Below are positions 55,760 to 64,000 of a stretch of DNA of 64,000 nucleotides, one piece after another. Source of the DNA: Albidovulum sp. bin36. Lineage in GTDB: Bacteria; Pseudomonadota; Alphaproteobacteria; Rhodobacterales; Rhodobacteraceae. Under the pieces are notes generated by a model that was given only the letters and a program-made list of their open reading frames with translations, did not search any database and was not told where the DNA came from. Both the position numbers and the translations under genes were made by a program. Position 1 is the stretch's first letter; each line of letters opens with the position of its first letter. The stretch is from the NCBI GenBank assembly GCA_002238565.1, contig MPMP01000001.1, positions 93,224-157,223 on the forward strand, read 5' to 3'.

Positions 55760-56620
55760 TCAACATCGATTTTCCGCGCTGCTCGGCCATTCGAATCCGA
55801 TCACGCGAATTCGCTTGTCCAAGTCTCTTGAAGCTCGAATCTCGGCGTAGCCTTCGTTTTCGAAAACCGTCCTAACGCCTCTGGCCTGGCCCCGTCCGAT
55901 TTCAACCATCAGTTCGCCCTCCGGCAATAGAAAATCGCGTGCGCCCGCGGCTAGCTTCCGGAATGCGTCCAGACCCGATTCGCCCGCTTTCAAGGCGATT
56001 TCGGGTTCCCAAAGCCGAATTTCGGGATCAAGATCCGCGTATTCGGATTCCGAAACATATGGCGGGTTCGATACAATTAAATCGTATTTGCCTTCAACGC
56101 GGCTGAACCAGTCGGATTGAAGGAATCCGGCTCTATCCGAAAGGCCAAGATATTCCGCATTTCCGGATGCGGTTGCCAATGCGGCGGCGCTGCAGTCGAT
56201 GCCGACCCCATTTGCTTCCGGGCATTCGCTTAAGATTGCAAGCAGTATGCAACCGCTGCCGGTACCCATGTCCAGAATCCGTTTGGGCGAGGACTTAATT
56301 GCCTGTTCGACAAGGACTTCGCTTTCCGGCCGCGGATCAAGAACGTGGCCGTCAATGCGAAAGCTTTGGTTCCAGAACGCCCTGTAGCCAACGATCTGCG
56401 ACACCGGCTTTCTTTGCAGACGCGACTCGAGCGCGCTCTCAAACCTAACTCGAGCAGCCTCGCTCAATCGCATGCCCTCATGACGGGCGGAAAGCAGCGC
56501 GGATGATTGTCCCAGCGCGTGCGCCATGAGATATCGAGCGTCCACAACGGCATCGGGCACGCCCGCGGCATTCAATTCGCTCACCGCCCGCTCCAGCGCG
56601 GACGACACGGATTCCGTCAA
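55760..56620 (-). CDS. prmC: release factor glutamine methyltransferase
   Basis: Methylates the Gln of the GGQ motif in release factors. 286 residues with a helical N-terminal domain ([20 protein letters not shown]), the SAM-binding [16 protein letters not shown] and the substrate-glutamine motif [14 protein letters not shown]. The start is TTG at 56620, overlapping the prfA stop (TTGA), so it is translationally coupled to its own substrate. The ATG expected in most relatives is absent. Confidence 0.95.
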   Translation of the reverse strand: MTESVSSALERAVSELNAAGVPDAVVDARYLMAHALGQSSALLSARHEGMRLSEAARVRFESALESRLQRKPVSQIVGYRAFWNQSFRIDGHVLDPRPESEVLVEQAIKSSPKRILDMGTGSGCILLAILSECPEANGVGIDCSAAALATASGNAEYLGLSDRAGFLQSDWFSRVEGKYDLIVSNPPYVSESEYADLDPEIRLWEPEIALKAGESGLDAFRKLAAGARDFLLPEGELMVEIGRGQARGVRTVFENEGYAEIRASRDLDKRIRVIGFEWPSSAENRC

Positions 56621-57672
56621 TTATCGATCTCCAGAAGCCGCCTTGCCCGGTCGTTGGCAACAAGCGCGTCGATCAACTCGTACAGATTGCCGGCTAGAAC
56701 GTGCTCAAGCTTGTAAAGAGTTAGATTTATTCGATGGTCGGTAATCCGTCCCTGCGGAAAATTGTAGGTTCGTACTCTTTCGGATCTGTCGCCGGACCCG
56801 ACCTGCGACTTTCGGTCGGCAGCGCGCTCGGCATCGGCTTTTCGCCTCTTCTCCTCGAACAGTCTCGTACGAATGACTTTCATTGCCACCGCTCTGTTGT
56901 GATGCTGCGATTTTTCAGACGACATGACCGAGATCCCGGTCGGCAAATGCGTAATCCGGACCGCCGAGTCCGTCTTGTTGACATGCTGCCCGCCGGCGCC
57001 GCTTGCGCGCATCGTCTCAATGCGCAGATCGGACGGAGCAATTTCAATGTCGACCTCTTGCGCCTCGGGAAGCACCGCTACCGTGGCCGCCGACGTGTGG
57101 ATTCTTCCGCTTGTTTCGGTTGCAGGCACCCTTTGAACCCGGTGAACGCCCGATTCGAACTTGAGCTTGGCGTAGGCGCCGCTGCCCTTGACTTCGGCCG
57201 TCGCCTCCCGAAATCCGCCAAGCATGGTTGCATTGGAGCTAAGAATTTCAAACTTCCAGCCTTCCAGCTGGGCGAATCGTTCGTACATTCGCACGAGGTC
57301 GCCCGAAAACAGCGCCGCTTCCTCTCCGCCGGTGCCAGCCCGAACCTCGAGAATCGCCGGCCGAGAATCATTGGCATCCTTCGGCAGCAACGCAACTCTA
57401 ATGTCCTGCTCCGCCTCGGTGATTCTCGGCTTGAGCTCCCTTAATTCCTCGGCGGCGAGCTCCTTCAAGTCCGAATCCCCTAGGATTTCTTCGAGCTGCG
57501 CCGCCTCCGACACCAATCCGAAATATTCGTCGATTTTCTCAACGATCGGCTTGAGGCCGGAATATTCGCGCGAAAGCTCCACTAGTTCCGAAGAGTCCCG
57601 GCATTGGCTAAGATTCTTCTCGAGAACTTCCAAGCGCGAACGAATTCTATTTAGAGTCGCTTCCGGTACCAT
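56617..57672 (-). CDS. prfA: peptide chain release factor 1
   Basis: Recognises UAA and UAG stop codons. 351 residues: coiled N-terminal domain 1 at about 1-100, the codon-recognition region, and the catalytic domain with [19 protein letters not shown], where GGQ triggers hydrolysis. [19 protein letters not shown] is also conserved. It is followed directly by prmC, which methylates it. Confidence 0.96.
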   Translation of the reverse strand: MVPEATLNRIRSRLEVLEKNLSQCRDSSELVELSREYSGLKPIVEKIDEYFGLVSEAAQLEEILGDSDLKELAAEELRELKPRITEAEQDIRVALLPKDANDSRPAILEVRAGTGGEEAALFSGDLVRMYERFAQLEGWKFEILSSNATMLGGFREATAEVKGSGAYAKLKFESGVHRVQRVPATETSGRIHTSAATVAVLPEAQEVDIEIAPSDLRIETMRASGAGGQHVNKTDSAVRITHLPTGISVMSSEKSQHHNRAVAMKVIRTRLFEEKRRKADAERAADRKSQVGSGDRSERVRTYNFPQGRITDHRINLTLYKLEHVLAGNLYELIDALVANDRARRLLEIDN

Positions 57673-58042
57673 CCCTGAGCTTTCCAGTATCGTGATTGCG
57701 CTGGCGAGGAACTTGCTGATTCGCTAGGATCGGCTGGCGGCATCGGCACCTAAATTTCCGATCTAAGCGCATACACGACAATATGCGAATATTCCCCGCA
57801 ATATACAAGGCTATTCACAAAGTTCTAACAGGGACGAATTGGTTCGATGCCAATTTGAACAATTTCCGGGGACAAACCCTTGCATCGCCTTGCCAGCCAT
57901 AGAAAAAGCCGCCGCCTTAAACTTTGAACGGCGGCCGCTGTCGATAAGCGTAATTTTTACATCCAAGTTGACTGCTATAAGCTTATGGCATCGAGTCGGT
58001 CTTCGGGGTTTTCTCAAGCCATCGCGCTGGCGGAATTACGGG
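57673..58042. other. gap between ispG and prfA holding the ispG terminator
   Basis: About 370 bases. Apart from the strong minus-strand terminator at 57903-57935 it should contain the prfA promoter; no gene was recognised. Confidence 0.5.
57903..57935 (-). terminator. strong intrinsic terminator after ispG
   Basis: On the minus strand GCCGCCG (57935-57929) and CGGCGGC (57914-57908) pair over a 14-base loop, and five T follow (57907-57903). It lies about 110 bases after the ispG stop codon and before prfA, separating the two units. Confidence 0.8.
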
Positions 58043-59167
58043 CTAGCAGCCTGGATTCGATTTCGCCATCTCGATTTCGCGAACTCGCCTTTCGACTTCG
58101 AATACGACGCGCTCCACTAGGTCTTCGTTGGACAGCTTGGACACGGCCTCTCCCGAAAGATAAAGCATCCCGTGGTCCTTTCCCCCTCCGGTAAATCCTA
58201 CATCGGTCAACAAGGCTTCGCCCGGCCCGTTTACGACACAGCCGATTATTGAAAGGTCCAGCGGCGTTCTGATGTGGCGGAGCCTGTCTTCAAGCAAGGC
58301 TACGGTTCCAATGACGTCGAAGCCCTGGCGAGCGCAGCTTGGACACGCTATGATATTGACGCCGCGCTTCAACAACCCAAGCGATTTTAAGATCTCGTTG
58401 GCGGCGTGAACTTCTTCGACCGGATCCGCCGACAAGCTCACGCGAATCGTGTCGCCTATGCCGGCTTGCAAAAGGCCGCCCAGTCCGACGGCAGATTTTA
58501 CTGTTCCCGCGTACGCCCCCCCTGCTTCGGTAATGCCCAAATGAATCGGAGCGTCGGTTTTCTCGGCCAAGCTTCTGTAAGCTGCAACAGCAAGCATGAC
58601 ATCGGATGCCTTGCAGCTAATTTTGTACTCGAAAAAATTCAGGTCCTCCAGAATCCTGATGTGCTCAAGGCCGGATTCGACCATTGCCTCCGGACATGGC
58701 TCACGAAACTTTTCCAGAAGGTGTTTTTCCAGGCTGCCTGCATTAACGCCTATGCGAATAGAGCAGCCATTCGCACGCGCTGCCGAAACTACCGATCTAA
58801 TCCGCTCCTGAGAACCGATATTTCCTGGATTGATTCGAATGCAAGCCGCGCCGGCATCGGCTGACTCTATAGCGCGCCGGTAATGGAAATGAATGTCGGC
58901 AACAATTGGGACAGGACTCAAATCGACGATTTCCCTCAATGCCTTCGACGATTTTTCGTCAGGGACCGATACTCGAACGATATCGGCGCCAGCGTCTGCG
59001 CAGGCGGCGATTTGAGCGGATGTCGACTCGACTTCCGTAGTTGGCGTATTCGTCATAGTCTGCACTGAAACGGGAGCGCCGCCACCGACTTGAACTGCGC
59101 CTACGCTAATTGCGCGCGATTTGCGCCATGGAATATTCTTCCAGCGCCTTATGGGATTGCGAAGCAT
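58043..59167 (-). CDS. ispG: (E)-4-hydroxy-3-methylbut-2-enyl-diphosphate synthase
   Basis: A 4Fe-4S enzyme (GcpE) of the methylerythritol phosphate pathway to isoprenoids, 374 residues. The TIM-barrel part has [24 protein letters not shown] start, [19 protein letters not shown] and INPGNIGS. The iron-sulfur ligands lie in [14 protein letters not shown] and [11 protein letters not shown], the canonical positions. In many Proteobacteria ispG follows a rodZ gene, as it does here, although 478 bases separate them. A strong terminator follows. Confidence 0.96.
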   Translation of the reverse strand: MLRNPIRRWKNIPWRKSRAISVGAVQVGGGAPVSVQTMTNTPTTEVESTSAQIAACADAGADIVRVSVPDEKSSKALREIVDLSPVPIVADIHFHYRRAIESADAGAACIRINPGNIGSQERIRSVVSAARANGCSIRIGVNAGSLEKHLLEKFREPCPEAMVESGLEHIRILEDLNFFEYKISCKASDVMLAVAAYRSLAEKTDAPIHLGITEAGGAYAGTVKSAVGLGGLLQAGIGDTIRVSLSADPVEEVHAANEILKSLGLLKRGVNIIACPSCARQGFDVIGTVALLEDRLRHIRTPLDLSIIGCVVNGPGEALLTDVGFTGGGKDHGMLYLSGEAVSKLSNEDLVERVVFEVERRVREIEMAKSNPGC

Positions 59168-59644
59168 GGCAGTTCTTATATCAGGTTGATTTAGGATCTC
59201 GCTCTATAGCAGCTACAATTGCCAGCAGAATAATTCCAGTTAAATTTCTATCGTGCTCGATTCGGCACTTCAAATCAGCCATTCGGAAGACCGGTTCGGA
59301 ATGTTGCGGAATCAGTTAATCTTTTCGATATGCCTTCCCGAACTTAGCCTGAACGCGGCGAGGGAATGGGAAAGCAAGGCAGGAAGCATGCATTTTGCCG
59401 ATGCCCTAGCTTGCGCGGTTCGCCGCCGAAATTCAGCATGAAAATAACGGAAGTCGGACTTTGCCGCCTAGCGGGTCGCACTCGCAAAATTGTCTTTGGC
59501 TGGCTTGGCGCCGGCGCGACCGCCATTCACCATTAAAGCAAAACTGAACAATCCGAGCGGGCGCATGTGAGAAATAGCCAGCAAGTTGTCGCTGCAAGTC
59601 CCTATGCGAATCGACCGCAAAATAGCGGGTTCGAATTCGGCTGT
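59168..59644. other. gap between the RodZ-like gene and ispG, nothing recognised
   Basis: About 480 bases where related genomes usually have little or no spacer. No gene or terminator was recognised. Confidence 0.45.
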
Positions 59645-60769
59645 TCAATTTTCGTCTTCGCTGATTCGCGCGGCGACGAGAAGTGCTTGAGTTTTCTTTG
59701 GCAACGAAGATTCGTCGGCCATTTCGTATTTGCTCCGAAGACTCGCGGCATCAAGCACCAAATTCTTGACAACGCTTGTCTTGCGGCCTGCGGGTCCGAA
59801 TAGGTGCCCGTCGATATCAAAATAAACCGAACCGGAATTACCTGCTCTCAGAGTGATTTCGCCTTCAACTTTAGGAACTAGGTAGGTTTCTCCTGTTTCA
59901 AGGATTTTTTCGAGCAAAATCGTGTCGTCGGCAGCCCTGACGCGAACCCAGGCGGGAAGAGCAGCGAAGATTTTGACTTCATTCCTCGGCTTGGGAGGTT
60001 CAACAATCTGAGGCGCGGCCTCAACCACAGCTACAATCCGCTCTTCCGGATCTTCTTGGCTGCGGTCATCCGATAAATCGTCCGCCCTAGCGAGAACGCC
60101 GAGCTCCCCGGGCTCTAAATCGCCTATCGGCTCCAAAGTCGTGAACTCGCCCGCAAATCGCTCGTCGAACGAATTTTCATTGAAACCGCTCTGCGGTTCC
60201 AAGAAATATGTAGGAGTCAAGCTGTCTTCGGCATACTCGATCATAGGCTCAAATTCAGGCGAAGCGGAACTTATCTGCTGAAATTCCTTTAGGAGGGAAA
60301 AACCGAAAAATAGAGCTCCGCCAACAAGCGAGAGCATTACCATCGATGACAGCACCGTCGTAGCGGATAGCGAAAACACTGGCCGTGACTTATTCTCCCA
60401 AAACAGACTATTCGAACCTAGGACGAATAGACCTTCCGAATCGCTAAGCGACGGCCTCGCCAAACTGCTCGACGGCAGGGAGAATGAGCATTCTTCGCAA
60501 AACTGCTCGTAAACAGATTCCGGGTCGAGCCCTAGATACTTCGCGTAGGTGCGCACGTGGCTGGGTATAAAATTTGGATTCTCAAAGGCCGGCGGATCGC
60601 AATTTTCGATCGCTACGATCATATATCGGCGCAACCCGAGTTCTTCTTCGATCTCAATTAGCGATTTCCCGGTTTCCGCCCGTTTACCACGTAAGACATC
60701 ACCTAATTTCTGTTCGTAGTCGTCGAATCGACGCATCTCATTGAATGACTTTTTATCCACGCCCTCCAA
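59645..60769 (-). CDS. rodZ: RodZ-like HTH membrane protein with DUF4115 domain
   Basis: A 374-residue cytoskeletal-type protein. The N-terminal helix-turn-helix domain (LRGKRAETGKSLIEIEEELG, RRYMIVAIENCD and HVRTYAKYLGLDPE) occupies about residues 22-95. One membrane segment lies at about 140-160 (SSMVMLSLVGGALFFGFSLL), followed by an acidic, probably disordered linker. The C-terminal periplasmic DUF4115 domain has WVRVRAADDTILLEKIL and GSVYFDIDGHLFGPAG. RodZ couples MreB to cell-wall synthesis. The start is uncertain among TTG 60769, GTG 60757-60760 and ATG 60736. An inverted repeat lies about 110 bases upstream. Confidence 0.85.
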   Translation of the reverse strand: MEGVDKKSFNEMRRFDDYEQKLGDVLRGKRAETGKSLIEIEEELGLRRYMIVAIENCDPPAFENPNFIPSHVRTYAKYLGLDPESVYEQFCEECSFSLPSSSLARPSLSDSEGLFVLGSNSLFWENKSRPVFSLSATTVLSSMVMLSLVGGALFFGFSLLKEFQQISSASPEFEPMIEYAEDSLTPTYFLEPQSGFNENSFDERFAGEFTTLEPIGDLEPGELGVLARADDLSDDRSQEDPEERIVAVVEAAPQIVEPPKPRNEVKIFAALPAWVRVRAADDTILLEKILETGETYLVPKVEGEITLRAGNSGSVYFDIDGHLFGPAGRKTSVVKNLVLDAASLRSKYEMADESSLPKKTQALLVAARISEDEN

Positions 60770-61138
60770 CTTGATTTCTTAACCTCTTCGCTCCAATTTG
60801 GTTAACTGCCGATCCGATTTTGCAAAGCTTGAAATTCCAAGACAACCACAAATAATTGCGTCTACTTTTTCCTAAAACACGAAACTTGGATAAAATCAAG
60901 TTTCATTGGCGGTAAATCGTCAAATATTAGTGGAAAATTAATCGAACATTATCCAACCCGGCGAAAAAAATTCTCAATCGCGAAATCGATACGAGATTTC
61001 CAGTTTATTTTTGTAAAGCGTCCGGCTACCGGACCTCTGATCCCAAACAATTTCCTATTGTTCCGAATCGTCTTTTTTTTCTCGGAAGTTGTTCCCAATC
61101 ATCGATTCGGCGCCTGGTGCTCGGCCTTCACGCCGATT
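60770..61138. other. gap between sdhE and the RodZ-like gene, holds an inverted repeat
   Basis: About 370 AT-rich bases. The inverted repeat at 60881-60904 is the only notable element; no gene was recognised. Confidence 0.45.
60881..60904. promoter_or_regulatory. perfect 8-bp inverted repeat upstream of the RodZ-like gene
   Basis: GAAACTTG and CAAGTTTC are separated by 8 bases (GATAAAAT). No T-run follows on either strand, so an operator is more likely than a terminator. Confidence 0.35.
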
Positions 61139-61411
61139 TCATTTTGTTGTTCGCGCACGTTCGAGCCAAGCTCTGATTTCACGAACAATTGCTTCGAATT
61201 TCTTGGGAACCGGCATCGTCCCAGAAATCCAAGCGAAGGCATCCTGGTCCGCCTGGTTCAAAAGAGCCTCAAAGTCATAAAGCAAGTCATCGTCGAGGAT
61301 AGCGATATTTTCCTCGGCAAATCGCCCGATTATGCTATCCATCTCCAATATGCCCCGCCGCTTGCCGCGAATCAAGAGTCGCTTGCGCCGCATTGACAAT
61401 TTACTGGTCAA
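61139..61411 (-). CDS. sdhE: FAD assembly factor SdhE
   Basis: A 90-residue SdhE/SDHAF2 protein that promotes covalent attachment of FAD to succinate dehydrogenase. MRRKRLLIRGKRRGILEMDSII contains the invariant R-G-x-x-E-x-D motif needed for flavinylation (given here as RGILEMD), and FAWISGTMPVPKKFE is also conserved. The listed start is TTG (61411) with GGGAGGG upstream; the internal ATG at 61393 is the alternative. In relatives it lies near recG and mfd, which are not seen here. Confidence 0.9.
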   Translation of the reverse strand: MTSKLSMRRKRLLIRGKRRGILEMDSIIGRFAEENIAILDDDLLYDFEALLNQADQDAFAWISGTMPVPKKFEAIVREIRAWLERARTTK

Positions 61412-62101
61412 CAGATCCCAACCCTCCCTCTAGGCACAAATCGGAATCCCCGCATTCCGCCTGCGCCTGATGCGGGTCGAAAGCGAACCGGATTGCCAAC
61501 ACCGGTAGATTTCTGAATGCCTGATTCTTACGCTCAAACAGAATCTTAGCCAAGTGTTCGAGCTCGATATCGAAAATTGATCAGGAATCTCTTGAGACGG
61601 GCCGTATACGGACAAATTTTTTTGGAGCAAATTCATTCATCGCCGCAACTTGACTGCATCAAATGTACTTGGCCACGGATATTCGCGGACCGTAAAATAA
61701 ATCCAAGCTATTTTTTGCTGAAGCCCCGAGGGACCGCAAGCGAATCTTGGTTCTTGGAGAGGTCAATGCGTCAGCGCATGTTTTCGGCGTTGCCGACCGA
61801 TGGATTTCCGAGTTGGCGCCTAGGCACGAAATTCGATGCTCTTGCTTCGTCGTATCTTCTTTCTTCAATTCCGGATCGCCTTGCAAACTTCCTCCGCTGT
61901 CGTCGCGCACGTCGGAATTTATCTGAGTTGTCCTGCCGGCAGCCCGCTTCATGACCGGTCGGCGCAAAAAACCATTGGCATAAGAATAATGCAATTCCGG
62001 CTGGCTTCGGATGCGGGCCGCAGTCCGGACAACTGCCAAAAAATGCGTACGACTAGTCGCAGAGTTAGAATTGGCCTTGGCTCGCTCTGAAATTCGCGAT
62101 T
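61412..62101. other. gap between sdhE and the Lrp-family gene, nothing recognised
   Basis: About 690 bases with no supported gene. Open frames on both strands show no domain. Confidence 0.45.
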
Positions 62102-62563
62102 CTAAAGTGCCAGCTTATTAGTGGACTTTATCTCTTCCATCGAAAGCAATGCCGTCACATTGTAGATTTTTACATCTGAAATCAGTGCCTGATAAAAATT
62201 GTCGTAGGCGCGCGCATTGGTAACGCGAACCTTTAGAATGTAATCGATGTCACCGGCCAGGCGATGAGCTTCGAGAATTTCAGGACGGCCCTGAATTGCT
62301 TTTAAGAAGTCTTGCTGCCATTTCTTGTCGTGTTCGGATGTTCTGACCAAAACGAAGAAACAGGCCTCGAATCCAAGTTTTTCGGCGTTTAGTATAACTG
62401 TATGTCTTTCGATTACGCCTGTTTGCATAAGCCTATGCACCCGCTTCCAAACCGCGGTCTTCGACGATCCGACTTTTCTGGCAATGACTTCCAGCGACTG
62501 ACCAGCGTTCTCCTGCAGTTCCGAGAGAATCTTTAAATCAATGTCGTCTAGCGATTTGGACAC
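62102..62563 (-). CDS. Lrp/AsnC-family transcriptional regulator
   Basis: A 153-residue regulator. The N-terminal winged helix (LDDIDLKILSELQENAGQSL, VARKVGSSKTAVWKRVHRL-like recognition region) occupies residues 5-60. The C-terminal RAM domain has the oligomerisation and ligand motif EAHRLAGDIDYILKVRV and AYDNFYQALIS. Such proteins form octamers and sense amino acids. The start is a GTG. The gene stands alone, so its target is unknown; many family members regulate an adjacent exporter or catabolic gene, and none is present here. Confidence 0.9.
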   Translation of the reverse strand: MSKSLDDIDLKILSELQENAGQSLEVIARKVGSSKTAVWKRVHRLMQTGVIERHTVILNAEKLGFEACFFVLVRTSEHDKKWQQDFLKAIQGRPEILEAHRLAGDIDYILKVRVTNARAYDNFYQALISDVKIYNVTALLSMEEIKSTNKLAL

Positions 62564-63659
62564 GATTGCCGACCCCGGGTTTGAGTTTCAATTCCGATAT
62601 CGAAGAGATTTAATCGACTCGATGAAAACTACTGGAATAATACTTGGATGCCTAAGCTCGACCACATTAAGCTAAGGATAAAGCCCCGCGAAAATCTGGG
62701 AGATAAATTTCTGCTTCACGCATCAAGTCCCGTATTGTCAGAATAAATCGCTAAGCATGCTGCCGTTCACCAAATCGAGTTTAGCGTAATGGATAGAAAT
62801 CGCAATCCTATTGGTAGTCCGCTCCTAGCAAATCCAGCCAAGCATTTCCAAATTTTTTCGGGCGCGGAGGCAACGAGGCATGCCCAGTTTTCTATAGTAT
62901 GGACGATGCAGCTTTAGGTGTGGAAGCTGCCGACAAGCTGGATACCGAACTTCGAATGCAGTACATCCTTTTCGAGTTCAAGCGCTCGGTTCCCGCCGAA
63001 AGTCGTCCGAATCTCGGAGTGCCTGAAAACGTGGCAATTGTAGGGCCGCAGAAAATCCAAGAAATTTCATGCGCTGCGATTTCCGGTGATTCGGGCGTTT
63101 AAGCGCGGACATTGGTCTGCGGATTGCGATTTGGCACTCAAAAATTAACGTGGCGACCTGATCATTTTGAATCATTTTTCGGTTCGGCATAAGCTGTGCT
63201 GCTAATCATGAATCCATGCGCATACGTCCCCTGAGCATAAAGCGTTCCGTTGTTTCTGCACCGGAAATGTCCGCCGGAGACCGATGCTGTTCAACCTATA
63301 AATCTACTGGTTTGCAGATTTTGAAGTAGCGGTGAATTCAGGGCCGCACGAAACCAACGAACTCGACCGACATGCCGTCCCGGCGCGCCGGAAAGTCCCC
63401 CGACAGCGGGACGCAAGCCAATTCGCGGCGAGCAACCCAAAGGACCGCAAGAAACTTGCCGCCATGAGATATCCGCGCTCGCCCGGTTTCCGGGACTTGC
63501 ACTCCGAAGTCGGCTAGTCTATCAGGTCATCGATGTGCATCCGGTTGGCCCGACTGCCCGAGTTCCGGGGCGGGAGTTTCGGCGAATGCTTGAACGCTAA
63601 GCCGAGGAGTCCGACCCGCGCCCCTTTCCCATCCACAGCACGACACGCTCTTTCATGCG
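62564..63659. other. 1.1-kb gap before the Rpn-family gene, nothing recognised
   Basis: No supported gene. The stretch at about 63330-63520 has a different, GC-richer composition and directly precedes the Rpn-family gene, so it may belong to the same mobile segment. Confidence 0.4.
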
Positions 63660-64000
63660 ATGGTCTCGAACCCGCAGCGAGTGAGGACTCTTCTCGTCGA
63701 GAACCTGCCGGAATCCCTGGGGCTTCTCTTGGACCCGGGCGAGCCGCCGGAGCGGGTGGAGGGAAGCTTCGTGGACGGCGAGGGCAGGAGCACCCGGTCC
63801 GACGCGCTATTCCGGGTGCGGCTCAGGACCGGCAAATCGGCGCTGGTCTATGCGCTTTTAGAGCACAAGAGCTATCGGGACCCTGCGACGCCGGTGCAGA
63901 TTCTGGGCTACATGGTCAGCATCTGGAAGGCGGAGCTGGAGCAAGCCGGGGCGAGGAGCGGCCGGCGGCTGCCGGCCATCGTCCCTCTCGTCTTCTACCA
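63660..64000 (+). CDS. Rpn-family (YhgA-like) PD-(D/E)XK nuclease, 3' end outside window
   Basis: The frame continues past the window edge. The visible 113 residues match the Rpn/transposase_31 family of recombination-promoting nucleases: an N-terminal region like SNPQRVRTLLVENLPESLG, STRSDALFRVRLR with the catalytic Asp, and ALVYALLEHKSYRDPATPVQ with the E-x-K motif, followed by QILGYMVSIW. In-frame sequence upstream (HDTLFHAM) also fits the family, where the protein usually begins a few residues earlier, but no start codon is found there, so the N-terminus may be damaged or begin at the ATG at 63660. The codon use is much more GC-rich than in neighbouring genes. Confidence 0.75.
   Translation, partial: MVSNPQRVRTLLVENLPESLGLLLDPGEPPERVEGSFVDGEGRSTRSDALFRVRLRTGKSALVYALLEHKSYRDPATPVQILGYMVSIWKAELEQAGARSGRRLPAIVPLVFY

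Noticed and set aside
55563..55790. Cys-rich minus-strand frame between prmC and DUF4167, zinc-ribbon-like at first sight
   Set aside because: It overlaps the end of prmC and the start of DUF4167, the cysteine spacing matches no known ribbon, and there is no ribosome binding site.
1..64000. CRISPR arrays, rRNA genes, tmRNA or prophage
   Set aside because: I saw no regularly spaced repeats, no rRNA-like stretches, no tmRNA core and no phage structural genes.

Overview
The window looks like a piece of an alphaproteobacterial chromosome. The evidence is the set of lineage-typical families and gene orders: DUF2852, DUF1476 (ATP synthase zeta inhibitor) beside purB and purC, a double cold-shock-domain protein followed by a DUF192 protein, DUF4167 next to prmC-prfA, a RodZ-like protein upstream of ispG, SdhE, Bpt, and the run lptF-lptG-lptD-surA-pdxA-rsmA. 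By my gene list about three quarters of the window is coding. Many 300-1700 base stretches hold nothing recognisable, two insertion-sequence remnants and at least two gene-disrupting lesions are present, so the genome appears to be eroding, or is a draft with errors.

Layout. 0-5.4 kb: end of a KDG-kinase-like sugar kinase, DUF2852, leucyl-tRNA-protein transferase, then ilvB-ilvN behind a promoter, a short leader ORF and an intrinsic terminator that looks like an attenuator. 5.5-8.8 kb: a cobalamin riboswitch followed by a BtuD-BtuF-BtuC-type importer. 8.9-12.6 kb: the adenosylcobalamin-dependent ribonucleotide reductase NrdJ. 13-16.8 kb: tRNA-Pro, DUF192, cold-shock protein, fabI-gpt, a cupin. 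16.9-21.7 kb: an acyl-CoA ligase and an atypical thiolase converging on the biotin ECF transporter BioM-BioN-BioY. 22.3-26.8 kb: DUF1476, purB, purC and a persulfide-dioxygenase-like hydrolase. 26.9-29.5 kb: a foreign island with an IS630 remnant and a tight cassette of ComF-like phosphoribosyltransferase (broken), SLOG-fold protein, antitoxin-like HTH protein and truncated DUF4263 (Shedu-type) nuclease. 29.6-34.8 kb: IolC-DUF2090 fusion, DUF1638, corrinoid protein, frameshifted homocysteine methyltransferase, SufE. 35-47.5 kb: lipoprotein, RNase D, Dtd, tRNA-Asn, metallo-hydrolase, histidine kinase, IS5 remnant, Ndk, PdxH, retropepsin-like protease, HolC, PepA. 47.6-57.7 kb: the LPS-transport and assembly operon, then DUF4167, PrmC, PrfA. 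58-64 kb: IspG, RodZ-like protein, SdhE, an Lrp-family regulator and the start of an Rpn-family nuclease at the window edge.

Two vitamin themes tie the window together. Cobalamin: riboswitch-controlled import feeds a B12-dependent ribonucleotide reductase and a split corrinoid methyltransfer system, and no B12-synthesis gene is seen here. Biotin: a complete BioMNY importer lies opposite an acyl-CoA ligase-thiolase pair, recalling the biotin-regulated yhfT-yhfS-yhfU (bioY) operon of Bacillus subtilis. The best candidate for an undescribed system is the phosphoribosyltransferase-SLOG-HTH-DUF4263 cassette at 27.6-29.4 kb, although this copy is clearly decaying.
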